64,000 nt of DNA from Sinotaia quadrata (Eukaryota; Mollusca; Gastropoda; Architaenioglossa; Viviparidae). This document shows positions 12,808 through 25,624 of this stretch, in pieces. The stretch spans positions 50,453,664 to 50,517,663 of the forward strand of contig CM054177.1 of assembly GCA_028829895.1 (NCBI GenBank). Direction: 5' to 3'. The position numbers were made by a program, and so were the translations under genes. Each line of letters begins with the position of its first letter. Position 1 is the first letter of the stretch. The notes beneath the pieces were generated by a model, which was given only the letters and a program-made list of their open reading frames with translations, searched no databases and was not told the origin of the DNA.

Positions 12808-12910
12808 TACTGTTTGTGTACTGGCTATTTTGTTTTTCTTTGTACTGTTTGTGTACTGGCTATTTTGTCGTTTTTCTTTGTACTGTTTGTGTATTGGCTA
12901 TTTTTCGTTA
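12808..12910 (+). repeat. 35-38-bp minisatellite, 3 copies
   Basis: Three copies beginning TACTGTTTGTGTACTGGCTA at 12808, 12843 and 12881, next to the 5' side of the LINE remnant. Confidence 0.85.
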
Positions 12911-12914
12911 AGAA

Positions 12915-13032
12915 CAATGCTGACACACACACATATCAAGTACTACAGCAGAAACAAGTCAAAAACAAGTTAGATACAAACATACAGGTCGAAAACCAGC
13001 CATACACAGAGATGGAAGTCGGGATGTCACAT

Positions 13033-13072
<40 letters not shown>

Positions 13073-13392
13073 ACAGACACACACTCTTCAAGTCAAAAAT
13101 AGTATAACACAAAACCAAGAAGAAATTTTAAAAAATGCACACATATAAGTCAAGAACATAGCAAGTATACAAGGTCTTGAACAAGCCATACACAAACATG
13201 CAAGAACAAGTCAAACACAAAGTTATAAACAAGTCATACACAATCATACAAGTACAAGCCAAACACACAGTTATAAACAAGTCATACACAATCATACAAG
13301 TACAAGCCAAACACAAAGTCATGAAAAAGCCATACACAAATATACAAGAGCAAGCCAAACACAAAATCATGATCAAGTCATACACAAGCGAA
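12915..13392 (+). repeat. CA-rich array with 48-bp unit
   Basis: Degenerate CAAGTC/CACACA phrases and a (CA)n run at 13037-13069. From 13177 there is a clearer 48-bp unit starting ACAAGTCATACACAATCATA. It is the right-hand part of the array interrupted by the LINE. The small ORFs on both strands here are repeat translations. Confidence 0.85.
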
Positions 13393-14062
13393 TACGCCAA
13401 TACCCATCGTGCAACATTTCAGTTGATTACGTTTCATACTACAGAAGTTAATTTGTTTAGGCTTCGTCAACCCGGAGATCTTCTTATGACTTCGTAAATC
13501 CGGAAATATGGATTAAGTTTCGTAAAACCGGAGGTATTCTGAAAAAAAATTAATCATAAGAAGAAATCGAATACATCGAACTACTGTGACTAACACGGGA
13601 AAAAATATAAATTTTGCCCCGACACATTTCAAATAATTTCTGTCATTCATAGGATTGCGTATGCATAAGAATTTCGTTTGTCTGTTGCTGATTCTAATTA
13701 TGTCGGAAGCAAAATTGCATTAATACACGTTAGAATACATGCACTTTTAATCGACTTAAGAACGCTCGAGAGTAGGAAATCAACAACCAGCTAAATATGT
13801 GTTGGCTGCAGTGTTGCTTACGATATCATGTAATATTAGCCACAATGTTGCTAATATATTAACTACAATGTTGTGTAATATTAATGCAATAAGAAGATAA
13901 ATAAACTGGAAACAGCATTTGTTCCCTGATTATATTTTACAGGGAATAAGCAACCTTTTCTTGTTTTACCTGAATCTTCTGGTTTACTGATTTATAAACT
14001 GCTACAACTGTGGTAGACGAAAGAAGTATCTACCCCAGTGTGTACTTCTGAGGGTACATTGT
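13393..14062. other. No recognised gene
   Basis: Short repeats of CACAATGTTGC-type near 13800-13890, and a small palindrome TTCCCTG...CAGGGAA at about 13921-13946. Confidence 0.45.
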
Positions 14063-14191
14063 ACTCTGTTGGTGTATGCTGGCAATGTATGCTGACCACA
14101 TCATGGAATTTCTGGTACTAGAAAGTTACTGGAAATTGCTACAGTTGTTGTACAGCTTGAGGGAGCTAATATGGCAAAACACCAGATTAGC
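14063..14191 (+). repeat. Unclassified dispersed repeat, copy A
   Basis: About 130 bp that aligns by eye with 43137-43271 in the same orientation, at very roughly 75% identity, from ACTCTGTTG through AATTTCTGGTAC, GAAATTGC and TTGTTGT to GTTAGC/ATTAGC. It has no target duplication or tRNA-like head that I can see. It could be part of a SINE or another old element. Confidence 0.7.
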
Positions 14192-14969
14192 CGTGAGAGA
14201 ATAGCAGCTCATCAGTGTCCTACAACATGCAAGAGAAACATGTGGAGCTGACAATAAGCTTGTGATTTTGTTATGAAAATGCATGAAGACTATTGAAAGA
14301 CTATTACTGCTTCACCTAGACAAGGTTACAAACAAACTATTATTGCTATAATCTCATTACTTAATTTCTGCTCTTTGTAAACATTGAAACTATTTGAACA
14401 TGTTTCGTGGAAATATTGATGTCAAATAATCTTTTCATTGTATTTTATGTATGTAAATTTGATTGTTGATTTAATGAATTTATAGTTAAATGTATTGATC
14501 TTCTTACGCATTTTGATAATTATATGTTAGAGAAGAAAGAGGATACATGGGGGGGGGGGCTTGTTAAATATAGATTAACAGATTAATAGATTAACGGATT
14601 TATCATCTCCTTTGGTAAAATGTTTTTTATCTATGGAAATATTGTGTAACGGTAAATGTTTGTCTTTAATGTTGTGGAAGAGAGAAAACGTTTACAACAC
14701 CCGCATATCCGCCAAGTGAGAGAGACGAGTGGTGTCTTCTGGAGAATTATTAATAACATAAATTAAGATTATCATCGCTTGTAATTATTTATGGATAATT
14801 AATTAATAATAATCATAACCATTAACTAGGTGGCGTTGGTATCACAGAAACAAAACTGAGTTAATCAATATTATATTTTTTTAAACTGAACAAAAAGGCA
14901 ATTCAACAAACGTAATCAACTCTAGATATAAAGTTCATATGATAAAGTGCAATTGCTAATGCTGCTAGT
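14192..14969. other. No recognisable feature
   Basis: AT-rich, with an 11-G run at 14549-14559 and a short AGATTAA repeat near 14570-14600. Confidence 0.5.
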
Positions 14970-14999
14970 GGTGATGGTGGTGGTGGTGGTGGTGGTGAT
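14970..14999 (+). repeat. (GGT)n microsatellite
   Basis: About nine GGT triplets. Confidence 0.95.
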
Positions 15000-15189
15000 T
15001 ACGGTTATCGTTGATCTTGAGTGAAATTTGAAGAGTTAGAACTGTATAAGTAACGATTCCTCTATGCCAAATGACGTCAAAGAGTGTGGGAACATTTCTG
15101 TTTTAATACTGACAGTGCACGATTAATGCAGTGTTAATTGAGGTTATAACACAGTATATTGAAAGAGAAATAGAGAATTAATTCAGAGT

Positions 15190-15410
15190 TAATTTAGGTC
15201 ACAACAACAAAGTAGAGGGGAGGGGTGTATGCATTGAATGCAGTGATAATTGAGATCAGAACAAAGAAGAGACAGATAGATATGCACGTTCTCGTTTTCC
15301 TAGTGTAATTGAGGTCACAACAAAGTAGAGGGGGGAGGGGTGCATTGAACGTAGTGATAATTGAGGTTACAACAAAGAAGAGACAGATAGATATGCACGT
15401 TCTCGCAGCA
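15190..15410 (+). repeat. About 109-bp tandem duplication
   Basis: Two copies sharing ACAACAAAGTAGAGGGG, GTGATAATTGAGGT and AGAGACAGATAGATATGCAC. Confidence 0.85.
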
Positions 15411-15919
15411 CGAGTGACCTTTCACGTCAAACCACTGCACGAGAATTTTAACAGAGATCTATAGTCCATATGAAACTAAAACACAAATGCTAATTGTTTC
15501 AGAGTAGGTCAAGGCATCATTATAATACACTTTCAGTTTCTCTGTCGCGCGCTCACTCTCGTGAAACAAAGAAATGCACATTACTGACAAAAATTAAATG
15601 TAAAAAACATAGCAGTTTTACTTTTGCATCGTAATCCCATTTCTAAAAAAAACTGCTTCCCTATACAGAGGTGAAAGAAATAGTTTATAACATGAATCGG
15701 ACAGAATCCGGGTCGGATTTCAACAACTTACGGAATAAACTAACAATTAAAGGAATCGTGAAAATGAATTTATATTTCAAGAATTCGACAGCAACGATAA
15801 TTTTTCATACAAAATTACTCTCTAAATAAATAGTTAGTATGCTTCTGCAAAAATCTTAGGGTTTTTAATTTTCAGACAAAAATCTAACACACCTCTCAAG
15901 ACATCGCTGCATATAGTTG
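15411..15919. other. No recognisable feature
   Basis: AT-rich; nothing seen. Confidence 0.5.
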
Positions 15920-16325
15920 TTTTAATGATAGCAGGTGTTACTATGTTTTAATGATAGCAGGTGTTAATACTATTAACTATGGCAGGTGTTACTATGTTTT
16001 AATAATGGTAGGTGTTACTATGTTTTAATGATAGCAGGTGTTAATAGTATTAACTATGGCAGGTGTTACTTTGTTTAAAATATGGCAGGTGTTACTTTGT
16101 TTAAAATATGGCAGGTGTTACTTTATTTTATTCATAGCAAGTGTTACTTTATTTTATTCATAGCAAGTGTTACTTTGTTTTAATGATGGCAGGTGTTACT
16201 TTGTTTTAATGATGGCAGGTGTTACTTTGTTTTAATGATGGCAGGTGTTACTTTGTTCAAATGATGGCAGTTGCTATTGTTTTAATGATGACAGATTTTA
16301 CTCTTTTTATGATGGCAGGTGTTTA
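15920..16325 (+). repeat. 26-bp minisatellite, about 15 copies
   Basis: Units carrying GATAGCAGGTGTTACTATGT-type sequence; GCAGG at 15931, 15957 and onward; spacer length varies. Confidence 0.9.
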
Positions 16326-16841
16326 ATATGTAAGTATATACAGTGTCAGACGGCATTCCGAGAGGTTACCATGTCAATGATTCGTCTAAAATATTACTTA
16401 TATTGTTAACTATATAATTCACACAAACAAAATTCTTCTGATGTTCGATGTCTATCATATTATTTCTCAGAATGAACATTTTATTTTAAATTTTTTAAAA
16501 AAATTATGTTAGAGATAGGAAATTTTAGACCGGAGGTTTCTCCGGGTCACGTCTCGTGACTTCCGGCATATTGACGAGATCGGTTGTAGGTTTGTGGGAT
16601 TTTTGTTCCTCCTAACGCAAATTAATAAGTTCTCACATCGCTGGCTTTATGTTTTATTTTCTTCTAGCATATACTGTTTCATATGTTTGAAAGTTATTTG
16701 AGAAAGTGTGGGGAAAAACTTAATGTACATGAATTTTTAAGAAATTAAAAATCATATTGCATTTCAGGATTCTACTACAAATACGTATATCCACTTCCAA
16801 AATGGGAAAACATGCAAGCAAACAAGATAAGAAAGAAAAAA
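16326..16841. other. No recognisable feature
   Basis: AT-rich; nothing seen. Confidence 0.5.
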
Positions 16842-16930
16842 GGAAGGAAGGAAGGAAGGAAGGGAGGGAGGGGGGAGGGAAGGAGGGAGGAAGGAAGGGA
16901 GAGAGAGAGAGGAAGGAAGGAAGGAAGGAT
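16842..16930 (+). repeat. Homopurine (GGAA)n-type tract
   Basis: GGAAGGAAGGGAGG-type purine run. The Lys/Glu/Gly-rich ORF across it is an artefact. Confidence 0.95.
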
Positions 16931-17084
16931 AGTTTTAGAGACAGTGGTGATGTCTTAAAACACCATTGGTATGGTCAGAATATATTAGTTAAGCCTTAAT
17001 GGTACTGGATCTATTGGATAGGCCTCAAAAGATCTTAAGATGTAGGTGATAAGTTTGACAATATCGAAAGATGTTAGTAATAAG

Positions 17085-18060
17085 ACCTGGAGACTCTAGT
17101 AACGTCTAAAATATAGAAACACAGGTAATGTTTAAGACAACCTGGATACATTGGTAAGGTCTAAAATATCTTGAGACACAGGTGATGTTTAAGACAACCT
17201 GGATACATTGGTAAGGTCTAAAATATCTTGAGACACTGATTACATCTAAAATACCTTTAGACTTTGGTAAGGTCTAAAATATCTTGAGAACACTGGTAAG
17301 GTCTAAAATATCTTGAGACACTGGTAAGGTCTAAAATATCTTCAGACACTGGTAAGGTCTTAAATATCTTGAGACACTGGTAAGGTCTAAAATATCTTCA
17401 GACACTAATTAGGTCTAAAATATCTTGAGACACTGGTAAGGTCTAAAATATCTTCAGACACTAATTAGGTCTAAAATATCTTGAGACACTGATTTAGGTC
17501 TAAAATATCTTGTGAGACTGGTAAGGTCTAAAATAACCTGGAGACACTGATAGATATCTAGGAATAGTGGTGAGATCTTTAAATATCTGAAGACACCGGT
17601 AAAGCCTAAAACACATAAAATGTGGAAAAATCTGAAAATGTCTAGAAACATGGAAATATCTTATATAGGTCTGGAGAGACTGGTACCTAACAAAAACCAG
17701 GAGACAGTAGTTATATCTAAACGATCTAGAGACACTGATATAGCCTAAACGACTTGAAGATAAAATGGTAAGGAATCATTTGTTCTGAAGACATTGGTTT
17801 GATCTAATAAAACCTAAAGACATTGTAATGCCTAAAATACCTGGAGATATTAGTAACACTTAAAACACATGGAGACGCTGGCAAAGCCTAAAAGACCTGG
17901 AGACATTGGTAACGCTTACAACACGTGGAGACGCTGGCAAGGCCTAAAAGACCTGGAGACATTGGTAACGTTTAAAATCCTGGAGACGCAGGCAATGCCT
18001 AAAAGACCTGGAGACATACGATTTGATAGATCTGAAAATAATGCCTGCAGAGATACTGGT
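17085..18060 (+). repeat. 28-bp minisatellite passing into a longer degenerate unit
   Basis: At 17085-17560 the unit is 28 bp, starting GGTAAGGTCTAAAATATCTT, with TTGAG/TTCAG variants. To about 18060 it continues as degenerate units with CCTAAAAGACCTGGAGACAT. The small ORFs here are repeat translations. Confidence 0.9.
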
Positions 18061-18871
18061 CAGGATTGACAAATCTGGAGACATTGATAGACATGAAAAG
18101 CTCTATATATCATTATTTTCAAAAGTCTGCAGGTAGACATAAATCATGATTAGATCAGGAGGAACTGATAAAGCATTAAAAGATCTTGACACGTTTGTCA
18201 AAAGAATGCTGACATCAGTCAACCCTTAATAGCTAGAGAAAAAAAGGAAGGGGGGCGGGGTGCATTGGCAAGAAAACTATTTATCAAATGGATACATGGA
18301 TCACGTGACATTATTAAAGTTTGAAAAGTATGAATACTTCGACAAGACCTGACTAAATCTTGAAACTTTGATAACAGCTGAAAATTCTGGAATCATTCAT
18401 AAGATCCGGAATTTTGAGACTTTGGTAAGCAATGTGTAAATCTGTAATTATGAATGGTAAGGTTTGGTCGTAATGCGATCTCTGACAGTTCGAGCGCCAT
18501 CCTCGAAGACGAATCGGTTTTCACTGATTTGTGCAAAGAAACCATGTTTTTGGGGTTTGTTGTTTTTCCGATGTGTGTATCAGCAAACATTAGTTCGTCA
18601 TGTGGAAAGGAATTGACCTTGACATGGCAAATAAATCAAATTCCTTTGTGCAGATTAGACAGTGTGTCTTCTGATCATGCAAGTCATTAATGTATGTAAA
18701 TGCTTTCAAGAACCCTTTCAAGTTTGTCACTATAATTCAATTTTAAAAAATCATGGATAACAATTATTAAAGTTATGAGATTCAAAAACAATTGATAATT
18801 ATGATTGTAAGATTCAGGAATTTATTGGAGACGTTTCTGCGCCTGCTTTTGTTACATCAAAATTTTGTTTC
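18061..18871. other. No recognised gene
   Basis: ORFs of 65-78 codons on both strands at 18393-18690 without recognisable similarity; one GACCTTGACA motif at 18615. Confidence 0.45.
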
Positions 18872-19025
18872 AGTGTAATAACTGAGACAAAGTATTTAAT
18901 TTAAACCTAACATTTATTTTTCAATGTAATAACTAAGAAAAGTACTTAATTTGAACCTAACATTTTCTTTTTAATATAATAACTGATAAAAGTACTTAAT
19001 TTAAAGCTAACATTTTCTTTTCAAT
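18872..19025 (+). repeat. 51-bp repeat, 3 copies
   Basis: Units anchored by GTAATAACT or ATAATAACT at 18874, 18925 and 18976, sharing TTTAAACCTAACATTT-like sequence. Confidence 0.9.
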
Positions 19026-19790
19026 ATATATACATATTAGTTTGATAAAAATAAAAATTGTATATATTCTTCAGCAATTTGCTTTTCTACATTGTAAGTT
19101 CATACTGTCTGCCAGGTGAATGCATCCTAGCAACTTGTCTAAAAGGTAAGTAGACTTTGCGTTCCCCAAAATGTGTATGATGATTAATGATCCTGTCGTG
19201 CAAAATAATGCGTGCTTGTCTGCAGGTAACTCATCCCTAGATAAATGATAACACTCTGCAGCCAGGCGTTTATCGCTGAAAATACTGCTCTCGCTCGGAT
19301 AAAAAACTAGACAACTGAAAGTATTTTACGTTATCAACAAACATTGTATTTATGTAACTTGCATTCTACTTATAGGCCGTCAACAAACATTGTATTTATG
19401 TCATTGCATTCGACGTTATCTTACAAACAAAAACAAACATATTTATTTCACTTGGTGTGAACATTTACAAGCGGTTGTTTGTATTTTCGGAGTTTGATTT
19501 GCTTTTATGTAACTTTTTTATATTGTATTTGAATTTTAAAGATATTATAAAATGTTTGGAAGTATTTGGATTAAGCTCAGGTAAATGTAATTCTAGGCAA
19601 TGGATTGTATTATTATTCTGTTTAGAATCGTCTACACTTTCTAAATGACATTGTTTTACCCACGCGGACGTGATTATGCTTGGGAATAGATGAAAAATGT
19701 TGTATAGAATTATTTAAGTAACAAATTTTGTTTCAATTCTTTTCGTCCTTTAACATTGATATATGTTGTTTGTACATAGATTTCCCTTCA
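19026..19790. other. No recognisable feature
   Basis: A 63-codon ORF at 19457 and a partial local duplication of GTCAACAAACATTGTATTTA (about 19333 and 19379); no gene recognised. Confidence 0.45.
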
Positions 19791-19860
19791 TTTACATGGA
19801 GTTTACATGGAGATTACATGGAGTTTACATGGAGTTTACATGGAGTTTACATGGAGTTTC
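19791..19860 (+). repeat. 12-bp minisatellite, about 6 copies
   Basis: The unit TTTACATGGAGT, one copy with ATT in place of TTT. Confidence 0.95.
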
Positions 19861-19869
19861 AAAACTTAG

Positions 19870-20033
19870 TTGTTTCTAAATACTAAGACAAATTTTCTGA
19901 CATTTATTATCAACGTCGTACAGATAAACACTGAGATTCTGGCCAGTTTACTTGTTTCTATAATTATACTAAGACAATATTTCTGATATTTATTATCAAC
20001 ATCGTACAGATAAACACAGTGATTCTGGGCAAT
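19870..20033 (+). repeat. 86-bp tandem duplication
   Basis: Two copies beginning ACTAAGACAA at 19882 and 19968, sharing TTTATTATCAAC and GTACAGATAAACAC. Confidence 0.9.
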
Positions 20034-20474
20034 GTAGTAGCTTAACTGTGTAAAATGCCAGAAATTTTAATTTGCAGGTGACATATATCCTCTCAGCATA
20101 TTAGTGTGTTCTTGAATTTCTGTTAAAAGTACTTTATGATGTTCCCTTAGTATGAACATCTCAGGACAAAAAATATGTAACCATGTAACTCTGTTACCAC
20201 CGGTGTAGTCCATGTACAAATGCTGAACTTCTGTGGTGTCAACATCTAAGTAGAAATGTTTAACTTCTGTGTCAACATCTAAATACAAATTGCTACGGGT
20301 TCCTCTTTTGTCCTGTGTACACCATGTGAAATGAAAACCACCTTAGAATCAGCATCTCGCATACAACTACAACAGGATGCCTGTTGACCTATATGCTCAC
20401 AAATGCAGAAAGGATTTCCTAATAACAACAATTCACATACGAACTACAAGAGAACGCCTGTCAATCTGTTCATT

Positions 20475-20653
20475 CACTAGTACAATTGCAGTGTTTCCTG
20501 GACTGAACATGTAACGCACACTGTTCTTTGTGTTCATGCAGTAGTACAATTGCAGTGTTTCCTGGACTGAACATGTAACGCACACTGTTCTTTGTGTTCA
20601 TGCACTAGTACAATTGCAGTGTTTCCTGGACTGAACATGTAACGCACACTGTT
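20475..20653 (+). repeat. 64-bp minisatellite, about 2.7 copies
   Basis: Near-identical units with AGTACAATTGCAGTGTTTCC at 20479, 20543 and 20607. Confidence 0.95.
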
Positions 20654-20676
20654 TTAAGTTACTCTGCGTACGTGTA

Positions 20677-21076
20677 CACATCCATTAATAATATAATACA
20701 ATATTTGCAGGGCGTCAACAACTCAAACAAACAAACATCCATTAATAATATAATACAATATTTGCAGGGCGCCAACATCTCAAACAAATAAACATCCATT
20801 AATAATATAATACAATATTTGCAGGGCGCCAACATCTCAAACAAATAAACATCCATTAATAATATAATACAATATCTGCAGGGCGCCAACATCTCAAACA
20901 AATAAACATCCATTAATAATATAATACAATATCTGCAGGGCGCCAACATCTCAAACAAACAAACATCCATTAATAATATAATACAATATCTGCAGGGCGC
21001 CAACATCTCAAACAAACAAACATCCATTAATAATATAATACAATATTTGCAGGGCGCCAACATCTCAAACAAACAC
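20677..21076 (+). repeat. 57-bp minisatellite, 7 copies
   Basis: Units start CATCCATTAATAATATAATA, 57 bp apart, with substitutions only. Because 57 is a multiple of three and the unit lacks minus-strand stops, a 137-codon minus-strand ORF runs through it with a 19-residue repeat (YCIILLMDV...). Probably fortuitous. Confidence 0.95.
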
Positions 21077-21196
21077 CAGTCGCTGTAACTCTGCAGTGCA
21101 GTACATTTCCTGTAGTGTCCATCCCCATTACGTCATTTTTCATATTTTTTTTCCATATTATCGTCATTGCTTGTGAGATTTTATCGAAAATCTCTC

Positions 21197-21250
<54 letters not shown>
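21197..21250 (+). repeat. (CT)n microsatellite
   Basis: CT run with one G interruption, followed by CA-rich sequence. Confidence 0.97.
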
Positions 21251-21334
21251 AAACACACACAAATACACATACATACATACACACTACATGCACATTCACA
21301 TACACATAATCGAAAGCTAATTTTAATATCTTAA

Positions 21335-21755
21335 GTACCTGCAAATGATTAAAATTTCAAGAGATTGAACACATTTTTAAATAAATAAGGCAGCACCTAA
21401 AATAACAAACTTTCAAGAGATTGAACACTTCTTTTAATAAATAAGGCAGCACCTAAAATAACAAACTTTCAAGAGATTGAAATCTTCTTTTAATAAATAA
21501 GGCAGCACCTAAAATAACAAACTTTCAAGAGATTGAACACTTCTTTTAATAAATAAGGCAGCACCTAAAATGACCAACTTTCAAGAGATTGAACACTTCT
21601 TTTAATAAATAAGGCAGCACCTAAAATGACCAACTTTCAAGAGATTGAACACTTCTTTTAATAAATAAGGCAGCACCTAAAATGACCAACTTTCAAGAGA
21701 TTGAACACATTTTTAAATAAATAAGGCAGCACCTAAAATAACCAACTTTCAAAAC
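21335..21755 (+). repeat. About 58-bp minisatellite, 7 copies
   Basis: Units with AATAAGGCAGCACCTAAAAT and CTTTCAAGAGATTGAACAC, 58-60 bp apart. Confidence 0.95.
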
Positions 21756-22899
21756 ATCAGTTATACAGTTTCTTTTCACTCGCCGGCCCAGGTACTTTGA
21801 GAAATGTCACGCATGGGATCTCTCTGTCCACTAGCGGAACAGTGCCAGTAAATCTCGTTTACTTTCCTGTTGTATGTAAATCTACTGTAATCTGGTCCAT
21901 GTCAGATTTGTCAGTCTAAACAATTTTTCGCCAGTCCACATAACTCTTCGTTAACATAAATATTTATCTTTTTTTTTGCTAAAGTACTGTATCCGCACAC
22001 TCAAATCATTCTTCTCTCTGCCGTGAGATCTTACTCGATGAAATAATCTCTTTATCATGAGAGAAAGTGTGAATCTTTGACTAGTTCGGCTAACCGTACT
22101 CAGCAGCAGATCCTTTTTTCCTTAAATTGACCTTTTTTCACAATTAGTGTGGCTGCTAAATTCTTTCCCAAAGATCCTTGTTTAAAGAAAGACGTCCCGG
22201 AATTCGAAAATGAAGGTAGAACTCATTAAAGCAACAAGCTGAATGTAGGCCCTACGTGTATTTTTTAATGTATTTCAAATCGCACTTTAATGAACTCGTG
22301 AAATGATGAGTATTCATTTAATCCTTCAACTTTTTAACCTTATTTCACTTGGATTCAGGAGTCGGTTTATTATTTCAAAACATTTGGCATTCAGCTTTGA
22401 AAGGGTTACTGCCACATCTTTTATTGTTTACATCTTGCTTTGCTTTATATTGATATACACAAAGTGACGTCTGAAGTGGGCATGTCTTTGCGTGTTTTCT
22501 TTAAAACAATGCCTATGCGTTTAATTAAGTTTAACGTGCATTACGTTCTGCTAACAAAATGTAGTAATCAGGTTTGCCGACCGACCATTCAAGTTTGCCT
22601 TTAAATGCTGTATTGAAATGAAATGTGCCTGCGATAATTTTTGCAGTATTTTAATCGGCATTTTCTTTCTTCAATAAGACGCGTTTAAAATAAAGATGTG
22701 TCTTATCCTGTCTTCTTGGTCGTAATGCAAAAATGAATGCTGTAAATTGATCAGTTTAGAATGAAATGAATATTTGATTATTTGGAACTGAGTAGTACAC
22801 ATTTGGCGTTCTTTTACGCTTGCTCGCTCTGACATCATTTCTGCCACTGAATGTCACGCTCCAAAATCAGACAGTGCGCTAATAGAGCCATAGATATGC
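21756..22899. other. No recognisable feature
   Basis: About 1.1 kb of spacer; no ORF or repeat of note. Confidence 0.5.
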
Positions 22900-23035
22900 T
22901 ACAACGGGCAATTCCAACGACTGTCTCAAATGTTACAAAGGCAATTCCCAGCGACTGTCTCAAATGTTACAACGGGCAATTCCCAGCAACTGTCTCAAAT
23001 GTTACAACGGGCAATTCCCAGCGACTGTCTCAAAT
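22900..23035 (+). repeat. About 35-bp minisatellite, 4 copies
   Basis: Units with GGGCAATTCCCAGCGACTGT. The 84-aa ORF at 22851 is mostly its translation. Confidence 0.9.
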
Positions 23036-24590
23036 CTCATACACACTACTTTCAGTAAACAGATGCAAAAGATGCACAATGAAACGATGCGTCACAAACG
23101 TCTAGCCTCTACTAAAACATGTAAATTAGTCTAGCTCTCAAGTCCGAAACAGTTCCTCTTCCTCTTTGCAAATGAAGTCCCTACGGCACACAAAAACGTA
23201 GATGGGACCAGAAAAGTATTCAATAACCAAACTTAACAGGGAATTCAATAAAACTAAACAATGAAATAGAAATAAAAGAAGATAAAATGTCCAAGTGGAT
23301 TAAAATAATTTTAAACTGGTTGCCGCCATCAAGAAAAGAAAAGGGTTTTAGTGCACACGAATAATCATAAGCAATGTGTTTTTGAGTGTTCATAACTTAC
23401 CTCCCTTTGTAGTAGATTTTCGTCTTTGTTAGTGTGACGGCAAGCTATTGTCCTGTCATCTGGTCGAAGCAAAAAGTAGGGGGCGTGGCATGACGTCTTT
23501 GCACTGGCCAGGTAGTGTACATATAGTGTACAGTGTACAGATGGGGTCTCCCCGCAGCCTATTCTTAGTTGGGGTCCACTCGCACAAAATTCGAGCGTGG
23601 AGATAATGGTAGACTTTCTCTTTTCAGACATTACCTAAGATTATATGTTTTAAGTGATGTCATGTTCACCCATTCAGACAAATTTATAGACGACAGAAAA
23701 TGATAGGTCTACAGAAATCCCACACTTTACTCTCGTTCAGGAAATTAACTAAACAGTATGAGATGCTTATGAATACATCACTATATGTGCACAAAAAGCT
23801 GCAGAGTTACGAAAAGATTAGTTAGAAAAAACATTATACTGACCTCTTGCTGGCAAAATTCCCCACTAAGTCCACAAACGTAGTCTGGGAGAAACTACAG
23901 GAGTTCTGTCGCTATAAGAGATGTTAGAGTGTTAGGTCAAAGGCAGTCTAACTTCCACTATTTATACTTTCTAAAACCTGTTGTCCAGATTTGCCCAACC
24001 CTGGGTGACAAACTTCATATCCGGTTTTAACGTCCATCGGTCAGGACTGCGGTCTGCTCTACAGACGATTACACACTAGGTCCTCGTTTGTAGTGGTGAA
24101 GCCATGACAAATTAGACCTGCAATTACACAATTGAGGGAGTTGGAAAATCCAAGGATGGGTTAATTAAATGTTAGAGTAATAAAGTTTGAACTGTTATTA
24201 TTTAAATTATTATTATTAAAGTTTAGAATATTATTATGATTTCAGATATATGTATCAGTAATAATTTTATTATAATTGTGAGACGGTGGACTAAAAAATC
24301 AGATCTACATCATCACCATTATGATAATTGTCATTATTATTGTCGAGGACTTTATTATCAGCAACAACATCATTATTCGCTCTTACAGATTTTTCTAATC
24401 GCTTAGTCGTATCCTGGTCTAAATGACTCTTAAGGGGAACTCTTCACAAATGCAAAGATTGACGAGAAGAAATACCCTAGACAAATCAAATATTTTAAGG
24501 AACAAAATCTCTAGACAGCTACGATTGCTGATCAGAAGGTGCGTATCGGACAAATCAAAAGGATTCAGAGAAGAAACAAGACTAAGAGAA
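23036..24590. other. No recognised gene
   Basis: An 88-codon minus-strand ORF (23365-23631) over a moderately GC-rich patch matches nothing I know. TAT/ATT-rich stretches lie near 24190-24370. Confidence 0.45.
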
Positions 24591-25195
24591 GATACACTCC
24601 TGGCCAATATCAGACACCCAAGACTGAAAGAAGTGACATCCTGGCCAATATTAGACACCCAAGACTGAAAGAAGTGACATCCTGGCCAATATTAGACACC
24701 CAAGACTACAGTGAAATCTGACTAATATCAGACACCCAAGCTAAAAGAAGTTAAATCCTGGCCAATATCAGACACCCAAGACTAAGAGAAGTGAAACCCT
24801 AGGCAATATCAGACACCCAGTCTGAATGAAGTGAAATCCTGGCCAATATCACATGCCCGAGAGTAAAGGAAGTAAAGTCCTGGCAAATATCAGACATCAA
24901 AGTGTAAGAGAATTGACATCCTGGCCAATATCACACACCCAATACGAGAAACGACGTCTTAGCCATTATCAGACACCCAGACTACTAGAAGTGAAATCTT
25001 GGCCAATATCAGCCACAAGGCTAAGAGAAGCCCTGACCAATATCAGACACACAAGGCTAAGAGAAGCCCTGACCAATATCAGACACGCTAAGAGAATCCC
25101 TGACCAATATCAGATACACAAGGCTAAGAGAAGCCCTGACCAATATCAGACACACAAGGCTAAGAGAAGCCCTGACCAATATCAGACAAAGCTAA
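24591..25195 (+). repeat. About 30-45-bp minisatellite, about 15 copies
   Basis: Units share CCAATATCAGACACCCAAGA and a CTAAGAGAAG segment. Spacing is irregular, and the last copies shorten to about 33 bp (AGGCTAAGAGAAGCCCTGAC). The ORFs here are repeat translations. Confidence 0.92.
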
Positions 25196-25624
25196 GTAAC
25201 AGAAGTTTGGGATAAATCTAAAAGACTAACAAAATCTCTGGTCACATAAAAAAAGACTGAAGCTATACACGAATGAGAAATGAGCATTGTGACATGAAAT
25301 TTTGGACAAAGCAAAATGACTGAGAGAAGAAGACAAGAGAAGCCTTCGACAAATAATGGCGGATACACTCCTTGACAGGCGAAATGTCACAACATCGTAG
25401 AGTGTCCGTGTTGAGCACACTACTACTAATCACTGCAATATCAGGGGTCACGTTAGGAGTTGCACAAGAATTTACACTGTTTGTTCAGGACGGTAGGTGT
25501 GGGGAAACCCTATCCGAAGATGGCTCAGTCTTCTTAACTCTCTACCCCAGTTGCGTGTATATACAACAGCTATCGTACCGGAGTACTGACGCTGATCTCT
25601 GTATGCGTCAGCTGTTAGCTTAGG
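25196..25624. other. No recognised gene
   Basis: An 83-codon ORF (25372-25623) begins with a signal-peptide-like hydrophobic stretch (VLSTLLLITAISGVTLGVA) and contains several Cys. No family is recognised and nothing shows it is expressed. Confidence 0.35.
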
